Source: Achromobacter aloeverae
GTDB taxonomy: Bacteria; Pseudomonadota; Gammaproteobacteria; Burkholderiales; Burkholderiaceae_B
Reading direction: 5' to 3'
NCBI RefSeq assembly: GCF_004121055.1
Contig: NZ_PYAL01000001.1
Coordinates: 1,178,001-1,242,000 of the forward strand
Length of the DNA: 64,000 nucleotides
Within the stretch, counting starts at the first letter, position 1. Every line of letters starts with the position of its first letter. The position numbers and the translations under genes were made by a program. The notes under the pieces were generated by a model. The model was not told where the DNA came from. It saw only the letters and a program-made list of their open reading frames with translations, and did not search any database. Positions 11,172 through 19,825 of this stretch are shown piece after piece.

Positions 11172-12170
11172 ATGCCCGGCCCCGACCGCCATCGTCTCCC
11201 CCTGCCCCGCCTGCTGGCCCTGACCGCCGCCATCACGGGGTTGATCCTGTCGGCCGGCTTCATGGCGTTCCAGCTGACCGCCGGGCCGCGCGCCGAGCAG
11301 ATGCGCAATATCTATGGCGACCCCGGCTATCTTCTCAGCCTGGCGCTGGACTGGACATCGAACCTGGCGCTGACCTCCCTCATCGTCTACGCCTGCACCC
11401 GCGTCTTCGAGGACGACCACGGCGCCCTGCCCGTGGCCGGCCGTCGCCGGGTGCAGGGACTGCTGGCGCTCTCGGTGGTGGTCATCACCCTGGCCATGCA
11501 GATGCTGTGGGTGGCGCTGTCTCCCCTGCTGCTGGTGCCGCTCATGAATTGGGCCTACACGCAAGCTCGCCCCTATGGCGCCCCGCTGGTCGTGCAGGGC
11601 ATCGGCCTGGTGCAGACCATCATCGCCGGCTTGCTGATCAGCCTGGCCACGCTGGCCTATGCCCGCCGCATCGCGCCCGCGCTGGGCCATGACGAGCGGG
11701 ATCGCCCCATGGTGCCCGCCCCGCGCGCGGCCGCCGCCGTGTTCGGGTGGACCTGGGTCGTCCTGCAGCTGCAATTGATGCGGCCGGCGTATGGGCTTTT
11801 CGGCACCGACATCATGCGCGAACGGCCCTGGATGATGCTGGCCATCGCCGCGTTCCCGCTGCTGCCCGCGCTCATCGTCTGGGTCGCCGCGGCCAGGCCG
11901 CTGGCCGAGCTGCAGCCCTGGCGCGCGGCCCCGGGCCGGGCCATCCTGGCCGCGCTGTGCGCCTTCGTCACCGCCCAGGTCGCCCAGGCGGCCGTGGCGC
12001 TGGCGCTGGGCTATACGCTGGCGATGGAAACGCTGCTGCGAGGGGGCGTGCTGGCGATCGTCATCGCGTCGCTGCTGGTCTACCTGGCGGTGCTGGTGCC
12101 CGCCAGCCGGTTGTTCATACGGCGGTTCTATCGCCGCCACAGCAGCGGCGCCGCGCCGGCCTCGGCCTGA
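11172..12170 (+). CDS. Multi-pass inner-membrane protein of unknown function
   Basis: The 332-residue protein has about seven or eight predicted membrane helices by inspection, the first at residues 13-33 and the last at about 295-320. A short basic C-terminus (RRFYRRHSSG) follows. I see no catalytic motif and do not recognise the family. The ATG at 11172 follows a GAGGAAG ribosome-binding site and starts just before the first helix; the frame's earlier ATG at 11094 overlaps the pyrG promoter region. It is divergent from pyrG and convergent with the aminopeptidase P gene. Confidence 0.6.
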   Translation: MPGPDRHRLPLPRLLALTAAITGLILSAGFMAFQLTAGPRAEQMRNIYGDPGYLLSLALDWTSNLALTSLIVYACTRVFEDDHGALPVAGRRRVQGLLALSVVVITLAMQMLWVALSPLLLVPLMNWAYTQARPYGAPLVVQGIGLVQTIIAGLLISLATLAYARRIAPALGHDERDRPMVPAPRAAAAVFGWTWVVLQLQLMRPAYGLFGTDIMRERPWMMLAIAAFPLLPALIVWVAAARPLAELQPWRAAPGRAILAALCAFVTAQVAQAAVALALGYTLAMETLLRGGVLAIVIASLLVYLAVLVPASRLFIRRFYRRHSSGAAPASA

Positions 12171-12223
12171 GCGGCTCCGAACGCTCACCCCGCCCGCGCC
12201 AGCGGCTGGAACGCTTAGTGCGC

Positions 12224-14098
12224 TTACGCCTGCGCCTGCGCCAGCGGCTGGGTCGCCCGGACCAGCCATGCGCGCGCCGCCCCCTCGACATGGGGCAGCA
12301 GGCGCTCGCGCACCTCGGCGTGATAGGCGTCCAGCCATTCGGCCTCGTCCGCCCCCAGCAAGGCGCGGTCGATGCAGCGCGTGTCGATGGGGCATAGCGT
12401 CAAGGTCTCGAACGCGAGGAACTCGCCCAGCTCGGTCGTTTGCCAGGGCCGGTTGCAGACCAGGTTCTCGATGCGCACGCCCCAGCGTCCCGGCCGATAC
12501 AAGCCCGGCTCGTTGGACGTGATCATGCCCGGCTCCATGGCCGTGTGCGGCCCGGCGGGCGCGCGATGGGAGATGACTTGCGGCCCTTCGTGCACGTTCA
12601 TGAAATACCCCACCCCGTGGCCCGTGCCATGGCCGTATTCCGCGCCGCCCGCCCAGATGGGCGCGCGCGCGATGGCGTCCAGCATGGGCGACAGCACGCC
12701 GCGTGGAAAGCGGGCGCGCGACAGGGCGATCATGCCCTTGAGCACCAGCGTGCAGTCGCGCTTCTGTTCGGCGCTGGGCGCGCCCACCGCGACCACCCGC
12801 GTGATGTCGGTGGTGCCGCCCACATACTGGGCGCCGGAATCGATCAGCAGCAGGCCGTCGCCGGCGATGGTGGCGTGCGACTGCGCGGTGGCGCGATAGT
12901 GCGGCATGGCGCCATTGGCGTTGAAACCCGCGATGGTGCCGAAGCTCAGCGACACGAAGCCCGGCTTGCGGGCGCGCGCCGCGCTCAGCACCTCGTCGAC
13001 CGTCAGTTCCGTGACGGTCTCGCCGGCCGCCAGGGCCGTCTCCAGCCAGGCGAAGAATTCGCACAGGGCGGCGCCGTCCTGCTCCATGGCGGCGCGCACG
13101 TGCGCCAGCTCGGCATCGGTCTTGCGCGACTTGGCCAGCGTGCTGGGGTTGATGGCCTCGATGCGGCGCACGCCGGACGGCAGCGCCGCCAGTACGCCCA
13201 CCGTCACGCGGGCCGGATCGACCAGCACCGCGGCGTCCTGCTCCAATGCCGCCAGCGCGGCGGGCAGCTCGGTATAGGGCCGCACCGCCACGGCATCGGC
13301 CTGCAACACCGCCTGCAAGGCAGCGTCCACCTTGCCCGGCGCCACGAACAAGGTGGCATCGGTCTCGCGCACCAGCGCATGCGCCACGAAGACCGGGTTG
13401 TAGTCGACATCGGCGCCGCGCAGGTTGAACAGCCAGGCGATGTCGTCCAGGGTGGAAATCAGGTGCGCGCCGGCCTGGCGGGCACGCATGGCGTCGCGCA
13501 CGCCGCGCAGCTTTTCGGCGCGCGTGACGCAGGCATGGGGCGCCAGGTGCTCATATACCTTGCCTTCCGGCAACCCCGGCCGCCCGGGCCACACGGCGTC
13601 CAGCACGTCCTGGCCGATGTCCAGCACCACGCCGCGCGGGCCCAGCGCGGCCTGCAAGGCCTGGAAAGCGCCCAGCGACAGCACCTGGCCGTCCACCGCC
13701 ACGCGCGCGCCGGCCGGCAGGTTGGCCGCCAGCCAGTCGATATGGCCGGGTATGCCTACGGCGGCGATCTTCATCAGGCTCACGCAGGTGCCGGTCAATT
13801 GCGCGTCGGCCTGCACCCAGTAGCGGCTGTCGACCCAGACGCCCGCGAAATCCGCCGTCACCACCAGGGTGCCGACCGAGCCGGTGAAACCCGACAGCCA
13901 CTGCCGTCCCTGCCAGCGCGCCGGCAGGTATTCCGAAAGATGGGGATCGGCCGAAGGCACGATGACGGCCGCCAGGCCGCGCGCGCCCATTTCCGCCCGC
14001 AAGGCGGCGATGCGCGCATCCGTGGCGGGCGCGCCGCCACGGTCGGCGGTGGCGTGGGAGGCGGACTGCGTGGACGGGGAAGGCGTCGAAGGGGTCAT
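12224..14098 (-). CDS. Aminopeptidase P family (M24B) Xaa-Pro peptidase
   Basis: The 624-residue long-form Xaa-Pro aminopeptidase cleaves N-terminal residues preceding proline. It has two creatinase N-terminal-like domains (about 25-320), then the pita-bread catalytic domain (about 320-560) and a C-terminal APP extension. The five metal ligands are visible: Asp in LLIDSG, Asp in TTDITR, His in GHGTGHGVGYF/VHEGP, Glu in SNEPGLY and Glu in VRIENL. The start MTPSTPSPS at 14098 is chosen because the frame upstream (to 14701) is a shadow of the M55 gene. It is last in the nine-gene peptide-use operon. Confidence 0.88.
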   Translation of the reverse strand: MTPSTPSPSTQSASHATADRGGAPATDARIAALRAEMGARGLAAVIVPSADPHLSEYLPARWQGRQWLSGFTGSVGTLVVTADFAGVWVDSRYWVQADAQLTGTCVSLMKIAAVGIPGHIDWLAANLPAGARVAVDGQVLSLGAFQALQAALGPRGVVLDIGQDVLDAVWPGRPGLPEGKVYEHLAPHACVTRAEKLRGVRDAMRARQAGAHLISTLDDIAWLFNLRGADVDYNPVFVAHALVRETDATLFVAPGKVDAALQAVLQADAVAVRPYTELPAALAALEQDAAVLVDPARVTVGVLAALPSGVRRIEAINPSTLAKSRKTDAELAHVRAAMEQDGAALCEFFAWLETALAAGETVTELTVDEVLSAARARKPGFVSLSFGTIAGFNANGAMPHYRATAQSHATIAGDGLLLIDSGAQYVGGTTDITRVVAVGAPSAEQKRDCTLVLKGMIALSRARFPRGVLSPMLDAIARAPIWAGGAEYGHGTGHGVGYFMNVHEGPQVISHRAPAGPHTAMEPGMITSNEPGLYRPGRWGVRIENLVCNRPWQTTELGEFLAFETLTLCPIDTRCIDRALLGADEAEWLDAYHAEVRERLLPHVEGAARAWLVRATQPLAQAQA

Positions 14099-14163
14099 GG
14101 AGTCGGAAGTCGAGCAAAAAATCGAACGGCAAGGCCAGGTGTAGCGCCTCGCACGGATAGCGC

Positions 14164-14982
14164 TCAGCGCAGCATGAAGGACATGGCGGCCAGGCTGTTG
14201 AGCGTGCGGATGGCGGCCTGCATGCTGTCGGTATGGAACCGCAGGTTGACGCCGTCCACCCGTTCCAGCGAGGGCCACGTGCAGAACAGGTCGGCCACGG
14301 CCGTGGTCTGGGTCTGCAACTGGCATTCTATAGGCGGCGCGATGCGGAAGGGCTTCAGGCTGCCCAGGTTGGCCATGGCGGCCTGGGCAGCCTCCGCGAT
14401 GGCCGCGCGCGACGCCGCCGGCGACAGCGTGGCGCCGCTGCCCTGGCCGCGCGCCACCTTGGTCTGCACCCATACCGCGCCGGGGAACAGCTCGCGCGTT
14501 TCGCCGATGAAGACATCGTCGCCGCTGGCCAGCGCCACCGGCACGCCCAGTTCGCCCGCCAGCGCGCCGTACAGGCCGGCTTCGCCCAGCTCCATGCCGT
14601 TGATGCGCACCTTGGCGAAGGAGAAACTGTTGATCGTGTGGGCCAGGATGCCGCGGCCCTGCGCGCGCGAGTGATAGCCGATCATGAAGACGCCGTCGCA
14701 CGGTTCCTCCAGGCCGCCCATCATGCCCAGGTAGCGCGGCTTGCCCAAGACCAGGCGGGCGCGTTCGTCGATGCCGTCGGGCAGCAGGTTGCGATAGCCG
14801 CCATGCGAATCGTTGACCAGCACGTCCGTGGCGCCGCCGGCGAAGGCGCCGCGCACGGCGGCGTCGGCCTCGCCCGTCATCCAGGCGCGCGCACGTTCAT
14901 ATTCGCCATTGCCGGCGGTGATCTGCTGGGAGTGGAAAACGCCGGCGACGCCTTCGATATCGGTGGAAACAAGAATGCGCAT
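14164..14982 (-). CDS. M55 family D-aminopeptidase (DppA-like)
   Basis: The 272-residue zinc peptidase has the M55 signatures: N-terminal ILVSTDIEGVAGV (metal-binding Asp-x-Glu), VNDSHGGYRNL, then MIGYHSRAQ and HTINSF. In Bacillus the family forms a decameric D-aminopeptidase acting on D-Ala-containing peptides such as cell-wall fragments. It sits 8 bases after the P1 peptidase gene in the same operon, so it would process imported peptides. Start MRILVSTDIEG at 14982; earlier in-frame codons overlap the P1 gene. Confidence 0.9.
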   Translation of the reverse strand: MRILVSTDIEGVAGVFHSQQITAGNGEYERARAWMTGEADAAVRGAFAGGATDVLVNDSHGGYRNLLPDGIDERARLVLGKPRYLGMMGGLEEPCDGVFMIGYHSRAQGRGILAHTINSFSFAKVRINGMELGEAGLYGALAGELGVPVALASGDDVFIGETRELFPGAVWVQTKVARGQGSGATLSPAASRAAIAEAAQAAMANLGSLKPFRIAPPIECQLQTQTTAVADLFCTWPSLERVDGVNLRFHTDSMQAAIRTLNSLAAMSFMLR

Positions 14983-14990
14983 GACGATGC

Positions 14991-16205
14991 TCACAAGGTG
15001 GAAGATGCCGGCGCCGCGGCCAGCCAGGCGGACCAGGAAGGAATGGCTTCGGTGATGGCGTGGCGCACGTGGCCGTCGCGGCCGCGCACCGTGACGGCGC
15101 GCCACAGGGCATGGATGATGGCCTGCTCGGTGGCCTCGGCGGCGGCCTCGAACAAGGGGTCGAGGCGGGTCTCGTGCAGGAGCCGCGGCGCGGGCATGCC
15201 GCGCTCGGCCAGGTGGGGCACGGTATAGGCGGTGGAGAAGGCCAGCGCGATGTCGCCGCTGCCGTGGCCGTACACCGAGCCGGTACGCGCCAGGCCGGCG
15301 CCCGCGCGCAGCGCCAGGCGGCGCAGCTGGCGCGCGTCCAGCGGCGCGTCGGTGGCCAGCAGGAGGATGATGGAGCCTTTTTCGGGGTCCTTGCCAGCGT
15401 CGTCGTCGCAGTCCTGGCCCAGGCCATTGCCCGGGTCGCTGTCCCGGCCGCCGGGCGCCCCATGGCTTGCGCCGGCTATGGACGGCGCCTCGGCGAGGTT
15501 GCCGCCGCCGCCGCTGGTGGCATCGAGGGCGCCTCCCTCCCTGGTGGCCGTGCCGCGCGTCCCGGCCAGCCAGCGCCCGAACGGCCGTCCCGCCACGACC
15601 AGGTTGGGCTTGCGCCCATAGTTGGCCAGCACCAGCGCGCCCACCGTACAGCCGCCGGCCAGGCGCGAGGCCGAGCCGATGCCGCCCTTGAAGGAAAAGC
15701 AGGACATGCCGCGGCCCGCCCCCACCGCGCCCTGCGCGAACACCCGGCCGGCGACGGCCAGCGCCTGGGCATAATGCGCCTCGGTCACGGCCAGGGCCTG
15801 GATGTCGTTCAGATAGCCGTCATTGCACTCGAAGACCAGGGGGTTGACCGTGGGCCACTCCCGGCCCACCTGCGAATTGGCGCGCACCGCCGCGCGGATC
15901 TGCGCATTGGCCACCGTGCCCACGCCGAAGGTATTGGTCAGCGCGATGGGCGTTTCCAGCACGCCCAGCTCGTCGACCTGGACCAGGCCGACGCTCTTGC
16001 CGAAGCCGTTGATCACCACCGCCGCGGCCGGCACTTTGTCGCGGTAGGGATCGCCGCCATGCGGACGCACCACGGTCACGCCGGTCTGGATCGGGCCGTC
16101 GTCCAGGGTCGCATGCCCGACCGTCACCCCCCCCACGTCGCAGATATTGTCCAGGGCGCCCGCGGGCAGCCCTCCTATGCGCGGCGTATCGTGCTTGCCA
16201 TCCAT
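14991..16205 (-). CDS. P1 family peptidase (DmpA-type L-aminopeptidase/D-esterase)
   Basis: The 404-residue self-processing Ntn-like hydrolase. Members mature by cleavage before a serine nucleophile; here the likely site is in GGIG-SASR, with Ser178 as the new N-terminus. Other hallmarks are the N-terminal ICDVGGVTVGHAT and the C-terminal YGHGSGDIALAFS. Between about residues 217 and 276 there is a low-complexity Gly/Asp/Ser-rich stretch (SGGGGN, DCDDDAGKDPEKG) that looks like an insertion relative to the usual fold. It starts 5 bases after gsiD and is followed closely by the M55 gene. Likely cytoplasmic. Confidence 0.88.
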   Translation of the reverse strand: MDGKHDTPRIGGLPAGALDNICDVGGVTVGHATLDDGPIQTGVTVVRPHGGDPYRDKVPAAAVVINGFGKSVGLVQVDELGVLETPIALTNTFGVGTVANAQIRAAVRANSQVGREWPTVNPLVFECNDGYLNDIQALAVTEAHYAQALAVAGRVFAQGAVGAGRGMSCFSFKGGIGSASRLAGGCTVGALVLANYGRKPNLVVAGRPFGRWLAGTRGTATREGGALDATSGGGGNLAEAPSIAGASHGAPGGRDSDPGNGLGQDCDDDAGKDPEKGSIILLLATDAPLDARQLRRLALRAGAGLARTGSVYGHGSGDIALAFSTAYTVPHLAERGMPAPRLLHETRLDPLFEAAAEATEQAIIHALWRAVTVRGRDGHVRHAITEAIPSWSAWLAAAPASSTL

Positions 16206-16210
16206 GACGT

Positions 16211-17125
16211 CTATTTGCGATCGATCTTGGGGTCCAGCGCGTCGCGCAAGCCGTCGCCCAGCAGGTTGAAGGCCAGCACCGTCAGGAAGATGGCCAGCGC
16301 GGGAAAGACGGCGATGTGCGGCGAGGTCACCATGTCGGCGCGCGCCTCGCTGAGCATCGCGCCCCATTCCGGCGTGGGCGGCTGCGCGCCCATGCCCAGG
16401 AAGGAAAGGCTGGCGGCCGTGATGATGGACGTGCCCACGCGCATGGTGCCGTAGACCACGATGGGCGAGATCGTGCCGGGCAGGATGTGGCGCATGATGA
16501 TGGTCCAGTCCGAGGCCCCCACGCTCTTGACTGCCTCGACATACGTCATGTGCTTGATGGCCAGCGTGTTGCCGCGCACCAGGCGGGCGAACGCCGGCAC
16601 GCTGAACACGGCCACCGCCACCACGACGTTGACCATGCTGGAACCGAGGATGGCCACCACGCCGATGGCCAGCAGCATGCCGGGAAACGCCAGCAGCACG
16701 TCGGACACGCGCATGGTGATGCGCTCCCACCAGCCTTCGTAGTAGCCCGCCATCAGGCCCATCGCGGTGCCGACCACGGCGCCCAGCGCCACCGACACGA
16801 AGCCGGCGACCAGGGAGATGCGCGAGCCCATGACGATGCGGCTGAAGATATCGCGGCCCAGCGAGTCCACGCCCAGCCAGTGGGTCAGCGAGGGACCCGC
16901 GTTCAGGGCGTCATAGTCGAAATAGTTCTCGGCGTCGAAGGGCACCAGCCAGGGCGCGAAGATCGCCACCAGCACCAGCAACAACACGAAGAAGGCGGCG
17001 GCCACCGCCAGGTGCTGCTTCCTGAACTTGCGCCAGAACTCGCTGAACGGCGTGCGCACGGCGGTCGGCGCGGCCGGCGCGGTCGCCGGGGGCGCCGAAG
17101 GGGTAACGGTATTGATATTGCTCAT
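16211..17125 (-). CDS. gsiD: Peptide/glutathione ABC transporter permease (GsiD/DppC type)
   Basis: The 304-residue inner-membrane permease has a proline/alanine-rich cytoplasmic N-terminus, a first helix at about 36-57, then five helices typical of the DppC/OppC class. The EAA loop is visible as [20 protein letters not shown], which docks the ATPase. Together with gsiC it forms the membrane pore of the importer. It begins 7 bases after gsiC. Glutathione specificity is inferred from the iaaA-gsiABCD gene order shared with E. coli; a general di/oligopeptide importer is possible. Confidence 0.88.
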   Translation of the reverse strand: MSNINTVTPSAPPATAPAAPTAVRTPFSEFWRKFRKQHLAVAAAFFVLLLVLVAIFAPWLVPFDAENYFDYDALNAGPSLTHWLGVDSLGRDIFSRIVMGSRISLVAGFVSVALGAVVGTAMGLMAGYYEGWWERITMRVSDVLLAFPGMLLAIGVVAILGSSMVNVVVAVAVFSVPAFARLVRGNTLAIKHMTYVEAVKSVGASDWTIIMRHILPGTISPIVVYGTMRVGTSIITAASLSFLGMGAQPPTPEWGAMLSEARADMVTSPHIAVFPALAIFLTVLAFNLLGDGLRDALDPKIDRK

Positions 17126-17132
17126 GGCCGCC

Positions 17133-18053
17133 TCACTTGTAGCGGATGCTGGGGTTGATGACGCCGTAAAGCACGTCCACGGCCAGGTTGATCGCGATGA
17201 ATTCGAAGGAGAACAGCAGCACCAGGCCCTGGATCACGGGATAGTCGCGCTGGGTCACCGCATCCACCAGCAGGCGGCCCAGGCCGGGCCAGCTGAACAC
17301 GGTTTCCACCACGATGGAGCCGCCCAGCAGGAAGCCGAACTGCAGGCCCATCATGGTGATCACGGGAATCATGGCATTGCGCAGCGTGTGCTTGATCACC
17401 ACCACGCGCTCGGACAAGCCCTTGGCGCGCGCGGTGCGCACGAAGTCTTCCTGGATCACCTCGACGAAGGACGCCCGCGTGAAGCGCGCCATCACGGCGG
17501 CCACGGCGGCGCCCAGGGTGATCGACGGCAGGATGTAGTGCTTCCAGCTGGACGCGCCCACGGTCGGCAACCAGCCCAGTCCCACGGAGAAGACCTGCAT
17601 CAGCATCATGCCCAGCGCGAAGGCGGGAAAGGAGATGCCGGACACCGCCAGCGTCATGCCCAGGCGATCGGGCCACTTGTTGCGCCAGACCGCGGAGACG
17701 ATGCCGATCACCATGCCGAACACCACGGCCCAGACCATGCTGGTCAGGGTCAGCAGCAGCGTCGGCATGAAGCGGTCGGCGATTTCCGTCGTCACCGGGC
17801 GCTTGCTGCGCAGCGAAGTGCCCAGGTCGCCTTGCATCATGTGCTGGAAGTAGCGCACGAATTGCCGCGGCATCGGCAGATCCAGGCCGAGCTCGTGGCG
17901 CATCAGTTCGACGGTCTGCTGGTCGGCATCCTGGCCGGCGGCCAGGCGCGCCGGATCGCCCGGCAGCATGTGCACGAACAGGAACACCACCACCGAGACC
18001 AGCAGCAGCGTGGGGATCATGCCCAGGAGGCGTTTGACGATATAGGAGAACAT
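17133..18053 (-). CDS. gsiC: Peptide/glutathione ABC transporter permease (GsiC/DppB type)
   Basis: The 306-residue permease begins with the typical N-terminal helix [17 protein letters not shown] and the periplasmic [13 protein letters not shown] motif of DppB/GsiC proteins. Five further helices follow, with the EAA loop at [22 protein letters not shown]. It pairs with GsiD. It is separated from gsiB by 106 bases that hold a 12-bp GC-rich hairpin. Confidence 0.9.
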   Translation of the reverse strand: MFSYIVKRLLGMIPTLLLVSVVVFLFVHMLPGDPARLAAGQDADQQTVELMRHELGLDLPMPRQFVRYFQHMMQGDLGTSLRSKRPVTTEIADRFMPTLLLTLTSMVWAVVFGMVIGIVSAVWRNKWPDRLGMTLAVSGISFPAFALGMMLMQVFSVGLGWLPTVGASSWKHYILPSITLGAAVAAVMARFTRASFVEVIQEDFVRTARAKGLSERVVVIKHTLRNAMIPVITMMGLQFGFLLGGSIVVETVFSWPGLGRLLVDAVTQRDYPVIQGLVLLFSFEFIAINLAVDVLYGVINPSIRYK

Positions 18054-18111
18054 TTAGATCATTCCAGCGCGCGGGGTTGGTGGAAACACCGCGCGAACTT
18101 GCGGCAAAAGG

Positions 18112-18148
18112 CCGCGCGCCGCCCCCGTCCCGCGGAGGCGGCGCGCGG
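18112..18148 (-). promoter_or_regulatory. Intercistronic 12-bp hairpin after gsiB
   Basis: A perfect inverted repeat, CCGCGCGCCGCC at 18112-18123 with its complement at 18137-18148 and a 13-base loop, lies 11 bases beyond the gsiB stop. It has no T-tract, so it is more likely an mRNA 3'-end stabiliser or partial attenuator than a full terminator. Confidence 0.6.
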
Positions 18149-18159
18149 ATCGTCGCGGC

Positions 18160-19710
18160 TTACTGCTTGAGGTCGATGTCGCCGAACCAGAAGTTGGTAT
18201 CGGGCTGCACATACACGCCGGTCAGGTTCTTGGCTTTCGCATACACGTTGTTCTGCGTCACCAGGAAGGCCCAGGGCGCATCCTTCCAGATGGTTTCCTG
18301 CGCATCCTTGTACAGCGCGGCCTTCTCGTCGCGGTTGGACGTGCTCAGGGCCTTGGTGATGTCCTCATCCACCTTCGGGTTCGAGTAGTACGACACGTTG
18401 TTCAGCACGGGCGGGAAAGCGGACGTCGCCAGCAGCGGACGCAGGCCCCAGTCAGCCTCGCCGGTCGACGACGACCAGCCGGCGTAGTACATGCGGACCT
18501 GGGCGTCCTCGGGCTTCTGCACCTGCTGCACGCGCTGCACGCGCTGGCCGGACTCCAGCACCTCGACCGACACCTTCACGCCGACCTGGGCCAGCTGCTG
18601 TTGCAGGAACTGCACCACCTTGACGGACGTGCCGTCGTTATAGGCCGACCACAGCGTGCTTTCGAAACCGTTGGGATAGCCGGCTTCCTTCAACAGCTCG
18701 CGCGCCTTGGCGGGATCGTAGGCGTATTCGCCGATCTTGGTCGCATAGTCCACGCCTGCCGGCACCACGCCCGACACGGGGCTGGCGTAGCCGGCGAAAG
18801 CCACCTTGGCCAGGGCCTGCTTGTTGATGGCGTAGTTGATGGCCTGGCGCACCTTGACGTTGTCGAAGGGCTTTTTCATCGTATTCATGGACAGGTAGCG
18901 GGCCATGATCGAGTTCTTGTCGTTGACCAGGTCCAGCTTGTCGCTCTTGGCCAGCACGGCGGCCTGCTCGAACGGCACCGGGAAGGCGAACTGGGCCTCG
19001 CCCGTCTGCACCACGGCGGCACGGGTGTTGTTGTCCGTGACGGTGCGGAAGGTCAGCGTATCGATCTTGGGATAGCCCTTCTTCCAATACCCGGCGAACT
19101 TCTTCACCTTCAGGTATTCCGCCGGCTTCCACTCGACGAATTCGAAGGGACCGGTGCCGACCGGATGGAAGGCGATGTCCTTGCCCCACTTCTGCAGCGC
19201 GGCCGGCGAAATCATCATCGCCGACGAGTGGGCCAGCGCGTTGATGAAGGCCGAGAACGGCTTCTTCAGCGTGATGCGCACGGTATAGGGATCGACCACC
19301 TCGGTCTTGGCGACTTGGTTGAACTGCGTATAGCGGCTCAGGTGGTTGTCGGGATTGGAGACGCGGTCGTAGTTGACCTTGACGGCTTCGGCGTTGAAGT
19401 CGGTGCCATCCTGGAACTTGACGCCCTGGCGCAGCTTGATCGTATAGACCAGGCCATCCGGGCTCACTTCGTAGCCGGTCGCCAGCAGGGGCTGGATCTT
19501 GAGGTCCTTGTCGAACTCGAACAGGCCTTCATAGTAGGCCTTGCCGACGGCCTGGTTCAGCGTGCTGATGGTGTTGTACGGGTCCAGCGTTTCCAGGGCG
19601 ATGGCGACGGCGAAGGTCACGTCCTTGCTGGCGTGGGCCAGCGGGGACGCGAGCATCCCGAAGGCCAGCGTGGCGGCGGCCATCATGCGGGTCGGGCGCA
19701 ATAGTTTCAT
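18160..19710 (-). CDS. gsiB: Peptide/glutathione ABC transporter substrate-binding protein (GsiB type)
   Basis: The 516-residue periplasmic family-5 solute-binding protein. The signal peptide covers about residues 1-26 (basic start, MMAAATLAFGMLASPLAHA, then SKDVTFA). The mature protein shows family features such as LETLDPYNT, YEGLFEFD, LRQGVKFQDGT and VRQAINYAINK. It is the specificity subunit of the importer. Start ATG at 19710 has an AGGAGTG site on the minus strand; the longer frame to 19878 overlaps gsiA. Hairpins lie on both sides of the cistron. Confidence 0.92.
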   Translation of the reverse strand: MKLLRPTRMMAAATLAFGMLASPLAHASKDVTFAVAIALETLDPYNTISTLNQAVGKAYYEGLFEFDKDLKIQPLLATGYEVSPDGLVYTIKLRQGVKFQDGTDFNAEAVKVNYDRVSNPDNHLSRYTQFNQVAKTEVVDPYTVRITLKKPFSAFINALAHSSAMMISPAALQKWGKDIAFHPVGTGPFEFVEWKPAEYLKVKKFAGYWKKGYPKIDTLTFRTVTDNNTRAAVVQTGEAQFAFPVPFEQAAVLAKSDKLDLVNDKNSIMARYLSMNTMKKPFDNVKVRQAINYAINKQALAKVAFAGYASPVSGVVPAGVDYATKIGEYAYDPAKARELLKEAGYPNGFESTLWSAYNDGTSVKVVQFLQQQLAQVGVKVSVEVLESGQRVQRVQQVQKPEDAQVRMYYAGWSSSTGEADWGLRPLLATSAFPPVLNNVSYYSNPKVDEDITKALSTSNRDEKAALYKDAQETIWKDAPWAFLVTQNNVYAKAKNLTGVYVQPDTNFWFGDIDLKQ

Positions 19711-19788
19711 GATGAAGCACTCCTGTTGTCGAGGAAGGAGGTTTGGTGGTTGGAAGACCAGGCTATCGCCAGGACTGGTACTAACGGG

Positions 19789-19820
19789 ATGCCGCGGCGG
19801 CGGTCCGTCCGCCGCGGCAT
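19789..19820 (-). promoter_or_regulatory. Intercistronic 12-bp hairpin between gsiA and gsiB
   Basis: A perfect inverted repeat, ATGCCGCGGCGG (19789-19800) with its complement (19809-19820) and an 8-base loop, begins 5 bases after the gsiA stop. It has no T-run on the minus strand. It may protect the gsiA 3' end or set the relative level of gsiB. Confidence 0.6.
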
Positions 19821-19825
19821 TCCCT

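Noticed and set aside
12440-14674. 744-codon plus-strand frame antisense to aminopeptidase P
   Set aside because: Shadow frame; aminopeptidase P has all five metal ligands on the other strand.
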